Shown here: positions 1 through 10,746 of the stretch, in pieces
Layout of the letters: each line of letters starts with the position of its first letter
Numbering within the stretch: position 1 is the first letter of the stretch
Assembly (NCBI GenBank): GCA_943704415.1
Contig: CALSCO010000471.1
Span: 1 to 22,951, forward strand
Direction of reading: 5' to 3'
Origin: Parvularia atlantis
Lineage: Eukaryota > Opisthokonta > Rotosphaerida
DNA length: 22,951 nt
Translations under genes and position numbers: made by a program
Notes under the pieces: generated by a model
What the model saw: only the letters and a program-made list of their open reading frames with translations
Databases searched by the model: none
Told to the model about the DNA's origin: nothing

Positions 1-19
1 CTCCCCTGGCGCCACGCAC

Positions 20-731
20 GATGGTCGTGCCGCGCGATGCACCGGTCGCACCACGCGCAGTGCTTGGACCGCGCTGGCTTGCCGGTCTTGCACGTGTCAC
101 ATACGGCGCCCGGGCGGTAGAGCACGTAGTCGGGCCGGTAGACTTCGAGCAGGCCGGCGACGTTGTGCGGCGTGACCGTGCCCGGGTCGACCAGGCACGC
201 GGCCGCGTACAGCCCGAGCATGAGCGCGAGGATGATCGGGACGATAACGACGTGCACGGGCGAGGTGTAGGTCGCACGCCACACGTGCGGCCACGCCGTC
301 GTCGCAAAGATGCCGAGCGCGCCCGAGACCAGGGCCATGTAGAACAGCTGCAGCAGCGGGTTGGGCCGCAGGAAGACCCACGTGCCCGTGCTCTCGATCA
401 CCTCGCTCGCACGCACGCCCAGCACCCGCCGCGACACCGCGCGCACCGTCACCGGTAGCGTCGTCGTCATCCACACAAACGCGCGCCCCACGAGCCCGCC
501 GCGTGCCACGTCCTGTGCGCTAGCGGGTCAGAGCTGGGGTTGAGCGCACGCGCACGCGCACGCGCACGCGGATGCCCGCGCCCAACGCACCGACGGCCCG
601 CAAAGCATCAGCACTAGCACCGCCGTGCCGACCAGCAGCAGACCCGCCGCGACCTGGTGCGCGTGCGGCGGCCGAATCAGCGCGCGGCGCGGCGGCACCC
701 GCGCGCCACGCACCACGAGCGCGATGAGCAT
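20..731 (-). CDS. DHHC-type protein S-acyltransferase, SWF1/ZDHHC4-like (partial; continues past left edge)
   Basis: Exons 591-731 and 20-512, with an intron at 513-590 (CTGAC branch, CACAG acceptor). The ATG is at 731. The product is a multi-pass membrane enzyme that transfers palmitate to cysteines. Hydrophobic stretches sit near the start (AAGLLLVGTAVLVLML), around LLYMALVSGALGIF, and around VVIVPIILALMLGLY, just before the family's DPG motif. The zinc-binding core CDTCKTGKPARSKHC and then CDRCIARHDH are clear. The reading breaks at a GTGCGTG donor right after 'DH' plus one base, so the next exon, beyond the left edge, should finish the catalytic DHHC. The 'LYRPG..C.TC...KPARSKHC' spacing is typical of SWF1/ZDHHC4; I infer ER/Golgi location from that. 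The start codon lies 24 bp from that of SMG9 on the other strand. Confidence 0.88.
543..571. repeat. CGCACG tandem repeat inside DHHC gene intron 1
   Basis: About four copies of a GCGCAC/CGCACG hexamer lie within intron 513-590. No other role is visible. Confidence 0.75.
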
Positions 732-755
732 GGCTGGAGCGCGGTTAATGACACC
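732..755. promoter_or_regulatory. 24-bp divergent spacer between DHHC gene and SMG9 start codons
   Basis: Start codons on opposite strands face each other across 24 bp. The plus-strand start has A at -3 (ACC before ATG) and a TGAC at 749-752. There is no room for two separate promoters plus 5' leaders. Either both transcripts are nearly leaderless, or each 5' UTR lies antisense to the other gene's first exon. No TATA box was seen. Confidence 0.45.
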
Positions 756-1925
756 ATGGCGACCCGAGGACGCGGAGAGCGCGACGGTGGCGAGCGCGAC
801 GTGCGCGGGCGCGGGCGCGGGCGCGGGCGCGGACGGGGTGCCGTGGGAAGTACCGCCGCGGCGTACGAGTACCGGCGCGACACGTCGACGTCGCCGTCAG
901 CGTCACCGGCTGCGTCGCCCGCGCCGCTGCCGCCCACGCCGGGCAAGGTTGTCATCCTCGGACGCGCAAAGACGCCCGCCGAGCCGCCGCCGCCCGCTGC
1001 GCCCACGCAGCACCCCGCGGCGCTGTCCGTGCTGTTGTGGGACGAGCGTGGGGTGGTCAACGCCGCCGCGATGCAGGCGGTGCGGCGCCGGTGTGCGCTT
1101 GTGCGCTGTGTCGCTCTTAACCAGGCGCGCGTGCACCCAGATGCTCGGCGGCCCGCACGTCGCGGCCCCGGTCATCGCGGTCATCGGACGGCGCGGCACG
1201 GGCGTGTCGACGCTTGCGGCGGCACTCGCGTCGCGGCCGCTGTGTGCCGCAAGAGACGCGCCTGTCACCGCGGTGCTCGGCGTTGACCGCTGCGTCGTGC
1301 TCGACGTGCCTGTCATCCCGGGCGGGCTCAGCCAACTTGCACTCGCTCTCGCCGTTAGTGGCGTCGCCGTCATCGTGCAGCGCCAGGACCAGCTAGACGG
1401 TGCCTTGTTGGACCTGCTGCGACGCGCAGCCTCGACCGCGTCACCCCCTGTCGAGCCCGCGTGCCGTGCGTCCGCCGTCCTTGCCCGTGCTCGCCCGCTT
1501 GACTGACTGCACGCGCAGTGTTTGTCTTTAACGACGTCACCGCTCCCACGCCCTCGCAACCCGACGCCGCCCAGCGCCGCCACGCGCAGGCCGTGCAAGT
1601 GGGGCTCGGGCGCGCGCCGCGCTTCCGGTCGCTCCGCAGCGCCACCGCTTTCCGCTGCGGGCAGTGTTACCTTGTGCCGCACGACGCTGCCGCCGTCGCA
1701 GCCGCAGCCCACGACGACGACGACGTTGACGCGTTTCGCACGCACAGCTTTGAGTGCGTCGTGCGGGCGCTGCGGACGGACGTGCGCGCGGTGCGTGCGT
1801 GCGGGCAGCCCTGGGTGCGTGCTCATTGCGGTGCGCAGGCCGTGCGTGCAAGCACCATCACACCCGCAGCGATCGCCAAGCGATGGGACGATATCCGTGT
1901 GTCCACCACAGACACGCCGCTCTAG
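756..1925 (+). CDS. SMG9: SMG9-like nonsense-mediated decay factor
   Basis: Exons 756-1079, 1141-1465, 1519-1790 and 1839-1925 give 335 residues (human SMG9 is about 520). In other species SMG9 pairs with SMG8 to control the SMG1 kinase that phosphorylates UPF1. The N-terminus is a run of RG repeats and a Pro/Ala-rich linker. A pseudo-GTPase domain follows: strand VIAVI, then GRRGTGVST at residues 124-132, then VVLDVPVI, which matches the SMG9 'LDTQPI' strand. Exon 3 gives FVFND (family FVLNK) and the QCYLVP strand. The C-terminus ITPAAIAKRWDDIRVS matches the family's 'TEKNWFHYAARIWDGVRKS'. Removing the last intron makes the LRTDVRA..IAKRW segment the same length as in human. The P-loop lysine is replaced by valine. 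The stop codon overlaps that of NSP1. Confidence 0.85.
1922..1925. other. CTAG shared by the stop codons of two convergent genes
   Basis: The plus-strand TAG at 1923-1925 ends SMG9, and the minus-strand TAG at 1924-1922 ends NSP1. Because CTAG is palindromic, both stops occupy the same four bases, so each 3' UTR must lie inside the other gene. Confidence 0.85.
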
Positions 1926-4684
1926 TACCGCCGCGCCGCGCGCTGCTGGTCCTCCTTGACCTCGCGTGTGCGCCTTGTCACGTCCTGCAGCCGCGCACGT
2001 CAGCACTGGCGCACACGCGCACCAACGCGCACAGGCACCTGCAGCCGTGACTGCAGCTGCGCCGCTGTCTCGTCGATGTACTGCAGCGTGGCCAGATGCG
2101 CGTTGAGCACCTGCATGATCTGCGTCACCTGCGGTGGCGTACGTGAGTGACCGGCCCGTGCGCTCGTGGTAACGACCGTGCGCACCGGGTTGTCGTCACG
2201 CGGCGCCTGGTTGATCTTGCGCGTGATCGTCTCGAGCGACTCGCCCATCTCGTCCACCTCCTTGTTGAGCTTCTCCGCAAGCGTGTAGCTGCGGCCACAG
2301 TCAGCCCGCGTCGCCCACACAGCCCGCACGTGCGCACAATCGCTCTCGTTCCTCATCGGCCGCGTGCGCCGGCGGGTTCTGCGCGATCATCTGCGTGCGA
2401 CCGTGCCGTCAGTGCGGAGGTTGCGCGCGCTGACAAGCACGCACCTCATTCACGCTCTTCTCGAGCGACTCCAGCTGCTCGCTCAGGTCCGTCTGCTGAG
2501 AGTCGATGTACGTGAGCGTGTCGTCAACTTCTTGCTGCTGGCGCTGCACGTCCGTGACGTCTGCCACGAGCGCGACGATCTGCGGCGGGTTGGCCTTCAG
2601 GCGCACCGTGCACGCGCGCGCGCCACACCTTCTCGCCATTCTCGATGATCGCACGGTCCCGCTGCGCGACCTGCTTGGCCTGCTCGCGGAACGCCTTGAC
2701 GTGGCCGTCGAGCTCGGCGTTCCACTTGTTCAGCACGTCCTCGACCGTCTTGGCCTTGAGCGCGGCGCTGGCGTTATCGGTCGCGGGCTTGGAGGCAGCT
2801 GTTGCTGTTGCGGCCGACGCTGCGGCGGCTGTCGTCGCAGCCGGTGCGGTGGCGCTGGGTGTGCCGAAGCTGAAGCCGCCTGGAGCCGCTGTGCCAGTCA
2901 ACACTGCCGGTGTCGGTGTCGCCGTCGCTGCCGGTGTCGTGGTCGCAGCGGGTGCCGCTGTTGCGGTAAGCGCAGCGGAGGACGCGGCCGTGGCTGCGGC
3001 GGGTGTGCCAAACGAAAAGCCGGGCGCACTGCCGCTCGGAGCCGCCGCAGGTATGGCGGACGCAGCCGTTGTTGCGGTCGAAGTCGCAGCGGGAGCGCCA
3101 AAGGAAAAGCCGGGCGCAGCAGCCGCTGTCGCCGTTGCAACGGGGGTCGTGGTCGCAGCCGGGATCGTGGTCGCAGCCGGGGTCGTGGTCGCTGCTGGTG
3201 CGCCGAACGAGAAGCCGGGCGCGGCAGCAGGTGTCACCGCAGCCGGTGCCGCGGTCGCTGCCGGTGCCGCGGTCGCCGCGGGAGCACCGAAAGAGAAGCC
3301 GGGCGCACCGCCACTTGGCGCCGCCGTCGCGGCGGGGGTCGTGGCCGCAGCGGAAGCGCCAAAGGAAAAGCCAGGCGCCGCACCGCCAGCGGCCGGCTTG
3401 GTCGGCGCAGACGCGACAGCTGCGCCTGTGCCTACATCACGTCAGCTGCATCGACAAAGGGAGCACGCGCACACACCCGGGTGGTCAGCCGTGCATGACG
3501 CGCACTTGGTCAGCTCGGGACTATTGTGCGAGAGGCAGGTCGTGCACTGCCACCTGCGAACGCGACAGCACCAGGTCAGCTGCAGCACAGATGCGACGGG
3601 CGCACGCACTTGTCGCCCGTCGACGCCTTGGCTGGCGCCCTGTGCATGTGTCGTCAGTGGCCGCGATCGCGCCGCGAGCAGCCACGTACGCCTTGGCCGG
3701 GTCAGCGGGTGTGAACGAGAAACCGCTCGCTGGTGCGGTGCCAGGCTTGCTAGCGGGTGCGCCAAAGATCGGTGCCGCCGTCGGCGCCGCAGCCTGGCCC
3801 GGGGTCGCGCCAAACGTCGGCGCCGCAGCCTGGCCCGGGGCTGCGCCAAACGTCGGCGCCGCAGCCTGGCTCGGGGCTGCGCCAAACGTCGGCGTCGCTG
3901 GCTTCGCAGCCGCCTGCGCTTGCTGGCTGGCGCCAAACGCTGGACCGGCTGGCTGACCAGCGGCAGGCGCACTGAAGCCAAAGGCAGGCTTGGCCGCAGC
4001 GGCCGCCTGAGGCTGTTGCTGCGCGGCGCCGCCCAACGTGAAGCCTGCGCCACCACCAAAGGCCGGCGCCGCTGCCGTGCCCGCCGGCGCGCCAAAGCCA
4101 GCTGCGGGCTTAGCTTGCTGGCTGGGCACGGTAAAGCCGCCGCCGAAAGCGGGTGCGGCCGCCGAACCCGTCTGCGCCCCAAATGCGCTTGTGCCGGTAG
4201 CGGGCTTGGCCGCCTGCTGGGTACCGGAGCCAGACGGCTGAGCACCGAAGCCGGTCGAGGCGGGCTGTGTGCCAAAGCCAGTCGGGGCGGGCTGCGTGCC
4301 AAAGCCAGTCGGGGCGGGCTGAGCGCCGAAGCCAGTCGGGGCGGGCTGAGCGCCGAAGCCAGTCGGGGCGGGCTGAGCATTGAAGCCGGTCGTCTGCTGA
4401 GCTCCGCCAAAGCCGGTCGGAGCGGGTTGAGCGCCGAAGCCGGTCGGAGCGGGCTGAGCATTGAAGCCGGTCGTCTGCTGAGCACCGCCAAAGCCGGTCG
4501 GAGCGGGCTGAGCGCCGAAGCCGGTCGAGGCGGGCTGCGTGCCAAAGCCGCTCGCTGGAGGACCCCCGCCAAAGCCAGCCGGGGGCGCGGCCTGCTGACC
4601 GAAGCTGGTGAAGGAGAAGCCTGTGCACGCGCCGTCAGCCCGCGGTCGACCGCGCTCGCTCCTGTACGCACCTGGTGCAGCCAT
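1922..4684 (-). CDS. NSP1: NSP1/Nup62-type FG nucleoporin with an internal RanBP2-type zinc finger
   Basis: Ten exons: 4672-4684, 3690-4620, 3610-3639, 3477-3553, 2629-3425, 2445-2579, 2338-2390, 2186-2288, 2039-2128 and 1922-1984, giving 763 residues in phase. Nsp1/Nup62 anchors the central-channel FG nucleoporins of the nuclear pore. Residues 1-320 are FG repeats (TGFGAQPAP units, then PTFGAAPGQ units, then GFSF). Residues 326-348 are a zinc finger, W-x-C-x2-C-x3-N-x6-C-x2-C, closest in style to Nup153. Residues 351-575 are GFSFGAP-type repeats. From about 575 to the end is the Nsp1_C coiled coil: VLNKWNAEL, IIENGEK, DEERERFYTLAEK and ILNAHxxxLQ-type residues (QVLNAHLATLQYID). Exon 1 holds only 13 coding bases. 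The start is 26 bp from that of the methyltransferase gene. Confidence 0.9.
4240..4560. repeat. 27-bp coding repeats of NSP1 FG region
   Basis: Tandem, slightly varied units encode TGFGAQPAP / TGFGTQPAS / TGFNAQPAP on the minus strand. Further looser FG units (PTFGAAPGQ) run from about 3770 to 3900. They form part of the disordered FG domain that binds transport receptors. Confidence 0.85.
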
Positions 4685-4710
4685 GTTGCAAAGTGCCACA
4701 GGCCAACGTC
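4685..4710. promoter_or_regulatory. 26-bp divergent spacer between NSP1 and TRM3 start codons
   Basis: The NSP1 ATG (minus, 4684) and the methyltransferase ATG (4711) are separated by 26 bp. An in-frame upstream codon at 4675 would overlap the NSP1 start, so 4711 is preferred. The spacer carries AAAGTGCCAC and CCAACGTC, with no TATA box. It has no TGAC, unlike the other divergent spacers. Confidence 0.45.
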
Positions 4711-7700
4711 ATGGGGCCACGTGGCGGACGCGTCGTGCTCGACCTGCTCCGTGCCCACGGCGTGCGACCGCGCGCCCTGGTCGACGAGCTGCTGGCGCGC
4801 GTCGATGCAAGCACGGCTTACACGATCGCAGAGGTGCTGGCCGGCATGGGCAGCGACGACGCCGAGGCGATGGAGGTGCGCCCCGGCACACACAGCTCAG
4901 CGCGCCTGACCCTCGCACCCCTCCTAGGTCGCGCTCGAGGTCTACCGCCGGGGCGTGCTGCCGCAGCTGCGCGGAGGCGACAGCGATGTGGCGCGCATCC
5001 GTGCGTGCACCCTCAAACCGTGATGCGCCCACCTCTAAGTGCACCGCAGTGCTCCAGGCGATCGTGCCGCAGACAACGTCCCCGGTCGACGGCCGCCTCG
5101 GCGCCGAGGTCGTGGCTGACGCCGTCGCGATGCTGCGCGAGCTCGCCAGCAACACCCCGATCGGCTCGGCTGACCGGTGCGCGCTGCTGTACCCGCGTGC
5201 CCATCGCCAACCCGCTCGCAGCTTTGGCCTTGAGCCGCTGTGGACGCCCGATCTCGGCTGCGCGCTCGTCCGCAGCATCGGCACGGTCCTGGTCGTCGAC
5301 AACTGCGCCGCGCTGGTGCACATGCCGCTCCTGCGGCGCTGTCGACGTACCAACCCACGCTCGCGCTACAGACGCCCGCGCTCGTTGAGCGCATCGCCGA
5401 GGCGATGTTTGCCGCAATCGAGAGCGACGCCGGCCCCGTGCGGCGCCTCTGCATCGACGTGCTCCTGCCGCAGCTCTTCGTCTGGGACGCCCAGCACGGC
5501 CTCGGCCGGCGGCGCGACTGGGCCGAGGTGCGGCGGGATCAGTTGGTGCCGTGAGCTGAGACGCGCGCACATGACAAGCGGCTCTGGGAGCTCGTCAAGC
5601 AGCTGCTGCGGTTGCACGCAGAGCTGCGCGAGGACGCGTACGGCATCTTGGCACGCCTGGTCGACGCCGCGGCGGCCGCGATCGATTTGCGCCTGGACCA
5701 GGACTTTTTCACGATTGTGCAGCAAGGCCTGGAGGGCGTCGGCGGCGCCCTCGCAAACAAACGGAGCACCTACGCGCTGCGCCGCGTCATCCAGCTCAGC
5801 GGCGACCTCACCCTTGCTGTCAACGCAGACTTGGACAGTAAGCCGTGGACGCGGTACTTCTGCTGGAGTGCCGCACAGGCCAAGCAGCTGACGCACCTCT
5901 GGAACGCCTTCTTCACGCTGTGCGACACCCTGGACCAGTCGAGCGTACACCTGGTCAAGGTGGGCGCTCCGTGTCGGTGCACGCACGGGTGCTGACACGC
6001 CACAACCAGGCGGTCTGGGGCGAGCTCGAGTGCATCATGCTCGGCACGCCGGCGCTGGACGCGTCGTGGTGGGCGCTGCTCCTGCGCAAGGTGGGCGCTG
6101 GCCGCTGCCCGCGCTCGTGCCTGATAGCAGCGCTAGGGCATGACGCACGACCCGACCATACGGCGCTTCGTGCTGCACCGTGTGCTCGAGTCGACGAGCG
6201 AGCCGTTCCTGCGCAAGCTGTCCGACGACGCCTCCTGGGAGCTGGTCTTTGCGCCGCTCCTCGCCGCGTGCAACGAGGCCGCGCTTTACAAGACCATCGG
6301 CTTCAGCGCAATCTCGGCCATGGGCGAGCTCCTTGTGTCGTTCCTGCACCGCACGCACGCGGCGCTGGTCAACGCGGACGCCCAAATCGTGTTCCTCCGC
6401 CGCGTTCTGCGCTCGGCCGCCGTGCACCACTACCACAGCACGCTCATGATCCACGTGCTCCAGTTTCTGACTGAGGCCGTACCGACGTCCGGGCACTCCC
6501 ACTTTCTCGACAAGGCCGACATCAACCTCGTCGTCGACATCGACGCCGGCTTCTTCAACGAGCGGTGCGCAGCCAGCCAGTCGCTCATGTTCATGCTCAT
6601 GCTCATGCGATCTACAGCGCCACAGCGAAGCGCGGGCTCATTCGCTGGTATCTGCTGTCGCTCGTCATCTCGCGTTCAGACGCCCCCGCGCTCGACTTTG
6701 ACACCGTCGCACTGTACGCGTGTCGCGCGTGTCCCGCGTGCGCGCAGGCCGGCTGACCCCGCACGGCCCCGGCAGGCTGCTGCACCAGCTGTACGAGCCC
6801 GAGCTGCTGGCGCTGCCAGACGGCGCGCTTGCGCAGCCCGTGCGGTCGTGGCTCCGAGCGGCGCCGTTGGCGGTGCGCTGCGGCATGCACGCAATGTCCT
6901 GTTTACATGCCGCCGCAGGATGCTCTCGCCGAGGAGGCACGCCGGGTGCTGCAGACGGACACGGCCGCGCTGTCCAGCGATGGTGCGCGCCGGTTCGTTC
7001 TCGATCTCGTGCGCTGCGCTCACGCCGCCCGCGTTGCAGACATGACCTTTGACCGCGCCTGCGAGCGCCTGAACCGCCTGTGCGCCTTTGCAAGCGCCGA
7101 CAGCCCGGCGATCCAGGGACTGCGGTCGGAGCTGTGGCAGCAGGTGGACGCGTGGACCGCGCAAGGGTTGGCGGCGCCGCTCGAGACGCCCGCGCTGGCT
7201 GTGCTCGCGGCGATGGACGCGTGCAACGGATCGACTTCGGCGAGCCTGTTGCGCACGATCGGCGAGCGCTGCTCGTCGTCGTGGGCACGCGTGGACGTTG
7301 CAGACGCGGGGCCATCGGTGCTGCGGACGATGCGAACGATCTGGCGCTTTGCGCGTGTCTGCAACGCTCTCGTGAGCGCAACGCCCGCGGATGCCTTGCG
7401 TGCGGACGACGTGAGCGACTGGGCGCGGTCAACGGCGAGCGCGTGCCGAGCGCAGCTGGACGCGCTGCACCCAGCGACGTCGGCCGTGGCGCGGCAAGTG
7501 CAGCTCGTGTGCACCACGACCGTCGCGGCGGTCGCTGTTGCCGCCCTCGCCAGCGGCCGCGGCGTGCACGCGCTCGGTGACGAGCACGCGGCTCTGGTGC
7601 AGTCGCTGCTGCAAGCGCGCATCGTCCGGCCGCATGACGCGACCCTCAACCAGTTGCGTGAGCTCGCGCATGACCGTGAATGAAAAACTGACGCCGGCAC

Positions 7701-10700
7701 GGCAGCCCGGAATGGCACGCACTTGTCGAGCGCTTCCAAGCGGACAAGTGGGCCGCGCTCGAGCAGCTGGTCGCACAGGTAGCTGGCGCCCTGCCGCCGT
7801 CGCTCATGGTGCGCGTCGCCCGTGCGGCCTGCCCGCGGCTGACGCTCTCGCGCGGCCCAGGACGCCCTGCGCACCGTGTGGGCCGGCAGTGTCGAGGCGC
7901 TGTCCATGGTCGCGGCGACCGAGTGCGGCCCCGTGCTGAGGGTCATGGAGCGCTGCGCGGCCGTGGGCGTGCCCGCCGACCTGCTCACGGTCGATGATGT
8001 GCGCGCGGCACTGCAGGCACCATCCGGGCGCTGCTAGTGCTGACTCGCCACACGCCGCAGCTGCACGACGCCTGCTCGGCCGTGTGGGCGCTCGTGCGCG
8101 AGCTGTGGGACTACCAGGCACCGAGCACAGCCCTCCTGACCGCGGTGGCACCGGTCGTCTTTGCACCGGTACTCTTCCGCCACCACCCGGCCTTCCACGC
8201 GCCGGACGGGCCGCTACAGACGGTGTGCGCCGCGCGGTGCCAGCGTGATCGCTCAACGTGCTCGCAGCTCCTCGCCAAGGTGCTCAAGGCCGGCGAGGGC
8301 CGCGCGCACATTCTCGCGGTCGTCGCGCGCCACTTCCACCGCGTCTGGACCGACGACGAGACCCTCCCGGCATTCGAGCACTACCTGCCCGCGGTGGTCG
8401 AGATGCTGCTGTTTGGACCGTGCAAGTGCGCCCCTCGCGCGCGCGCGCGCGCTCGTGCGTGCTCGCGCGCGCCCGCGCTGACCTCGTACAGGACCCCGCG
8501 GCGGAGTGACTTTGTGGCGGCGGAGCTGCTGGACGAGGAGACGCGCACGGGCCCGAGCGAGGAGCAGACGGCGCAGTCGATCGCGATGGACCGCGAGGGC
8601 ATCGTGCGCGCCTACATGAACGCTCTCCTGGCGCACCTGCGGCCGGGCGTGGCGCGCCATGTCGAGTGCGGCCTGATGGTGCTCAACCGCCTGCTGTACG
8701 GCAAGCACGCAACCACGAGCGCGCGCGGCGTCTTTGACAACACGCCCGAGCATCGCCGGCGGGTGCGCGGTCCGCTTCTGGCCCGCTTCTGGCGTCGATC
8801 GAGCACGGAAGGCCCACTCAGGCCGCGCGCAGATGCGGCTGTGGCAGTCAGTGCTGGTGCTGCTGCCCCTCGAGCGCGACGCGGAGCAGCTGCGGCGCAT
8901 CGTCGAGCGCTGCTTCCAGTACCTGATTACGCAGGAGCACTCGATCAGGTGCGGCCCCTTCTCGCCTTGCCAGCGCACAGCTCACGGCCAGCGCGCGCAG
9001 CGTGCGCTACCTAATCGAGTTTGTCATTGTGCGCTGTGTCTGCGCCGAGCCCAGCCTCGCGAGCGGGTCTTTCCTGATGTGCGCTCTGCTCGCCGCGCAG
9101 TCATGGTGTGCGTGAGACTGATCCACGCACGGGCGCGGCGCAGCCACTGGCGCGATTTCAACGAGCGCGCGGCCGTGATGTGCTCGATGGGGTCGATGAC
9201 GCTCATTATCGGGCGCAGCCTGCGGGCCCAGGCGCAGGCGACGTTTCTGCAGGAGGCGATCCCGCTGATGCTGCCGTGGGGCGTGTGCAACCACTACAAC
9301 GTGCGCCTGATGGCCGTCGTCACCTGCCAAAAGCTGTGCGAGATTGCGCAGACGGTCACAGTCGCGCCGCGGTGCGTCCACCCGTGGATGCGGTGCGCCG
9401 CTGACCGCGGTCGGCAGCGAGATGGAGGCAGCGGTCGCGTCCAACGTCTACCTGGGCTTTGTCAACGACAACCTTGAGTACCAGCGGCACCGCGAGAAGC
9501 TCGAGGAGGAGTTTTTCTTCGACCGCTTTGACCTGCAGCGCGACTACAGCTGGCAGTTTGTCTTCCACGACGTGCTCGTGATCACCAACGTGGCGCAGGA
9601 CGACGCCATCGGTGCGGTGCGTGCCGTCGGTGGGGTGGGTGGTTGCCGCCTCGCTGACCCGTGCTGAACAGGACATCTTCCACCTGATCGACCCGCGCCC
9701 GCCCACGTTCCTCAACGGCCAGGTGTTGTCGGCGGCGGCACAAGCATCGCGCCTGCGCGGCCAGTGCGTCGCGCGGCCTACGCTTTGGACGTGCGAGGAA
9801 GCTGACTTTTCGGCACGCAGCTACAAGATCGACGTGCGCCATATCCGCAGCAAGCCGTGGCTCGAGGGGGACGCAGACCCGGTTACCGAGCAGCCGCCTG
9901 CGCTGGCAGGGCTATCGCCTGCAATGGCCGCGCCGCAGCGGACGGATGAGGGCGAGGGGCAGGCGCACAACTACCAACGCAAGATCCAGCCCTGGGAGCA
10001 GCTGCTGTCGAGCGACACGGAGGTGACGCGCGAGACCGTGCACGTGCGCCGCAACAGTCAACCTGCGCGCGAGTCGTTCACGCGCCCGTCGGCAGACGCG
10101 CCAGCGGCACGAGCTGATCGTGGTCGCGTCGCTGCTGGACAAGCTGCCCAACCTGGGCGGGATCTGCCGCACGTGCGAGATCTTCAACGCCTCGAAGCTT
10201 GTCCTGGCCGACACGCGCGTGCGTGAGTCGCGCGTGTGCCGTTTGCACGCCGGTTCGCTCACGCACGGCGACGGACAGGTCGTCGACAACCCGCAGTTTA
10301 AGAACGTTAGCGTCACGGCCGAGAACTGGCTCCCGATCGAGGAGGTGCAGGCCGACCGGCTCGAGCCGTACCTGCGCGGGCTACAGGCGCAGGGCTACCG
10401 TGTGCTGGGTGTGGAGCAGACGGCCAACAGTGTCAGCCTCGAGTCGTACGTCTTCCCGGCCAAGACCGTGCTCGTGCTTGGTGCGGCGCGCAGCGTTCCA
10501 AGAGCCGGTTGCTCACGCACACGACCCACAGGGCGCGAGAAGGAGGGCATCCCTGTCGAGCTGATCCAGCTGCTCGACGCGTGCATCGAGATCCCGCAGT
10601 TTGGCCTCCTGCGGTGCGTCTGCTGGTGCGATGCGCGAGGCTTGACTTCTTTAGTCGGCATCGTCAGGTCGCTCAACGTGCACGTCAGCGGCGCCATCCT

Positions 10701-10746
10701 CGTGTGGGAGTACACCCGGCAGCGGCTTCTTCGGTCGCGTTCGTAG
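4711..10746 (+). CDS. TRM3: TARBP1/Trm3-type tRNA (guanosine-18-2'-O)-methyltransferase
   Basis: I model 24 exons and about 1583 residues (human TARBP1 has 1621). Introns: 4876-4927, 5001-5049, 5316-5371, 5528-5578, 5960-6009, 6091-6136, 6565-6617, 6720-6775, 6873-6918, 7658-7740 (uncertain), 7809-7860, 7999-8060, 8223-8267, 8420-8491, 8763-8832, 8949-9000, 9079-9143, 9372-9417, 9617-9671, 10038-10095, 10219-10278, 10481-10531, 10614-10667. The enzyme 2'-O-methylates G18 of the tRNA D-loop using S-adenosylmethionine. The last 160 or so residues are a SpoU fold: motif 1 LPNLGGICRTCEIF, motif 2 VLGREKEGIP, motif 3 IPQFGLLRSLNVHVSGAI. The long N-terminal part is a helical, repeat-like array, weakly conserved as in the family. 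At 7658-7740 no ordinary splice keeps frame with the likely continuation PEWHALVERF. Confidence 0.88.
8433..8452. repeat. Alternating GC tract inside TRM3 intron 8420-8491
   Basis: A run of alternating C and G, able in principle to form Z-DNA, placed wholly in an intron. A similar shorter run occurs at about 17509-17521, inside RNF141-like intron 17477-17524. Confidence 0.8.

Noticed and set aside
903-2006. A 367-codon minus-strand open frame across SMG9
   Set aside because: Arg/Ala/Pro-rich composition with no domain; it spans SMG9 exons and introns whose splicing and homology are convincing.
3442-4893. A 483-codon minus-strand frame covering the NSP1 FG region
   Set aside because: Its upper part is the wrong frame for the FG repeats. 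Only its last part, encoding the zinc finger, is used, and that is joined by splicing.
2645-4909. A 754-codon open frame on the plus strand opposite NSP1
   Set aside because: It is the mirror of low-complexity FG-repeat codons in GC-rich DNA, has no domain, and overlaps confirmed coiled-coil and FG coding on the minus strand.
5195-5220. A GT...CAG stretch of about 25 bases in TRM3
   Set aside because: Removing it would break the frame, and it is shorter than any other supported intron; it was kept as coding.
9029-9143. A possible 5-base exon in TRM3 between two introns
   Set aside because: A single exon reading VRYLIEFVIVRCVCAEPSLA followed by one intron (9079-9143) explains the region without a tiny exon.
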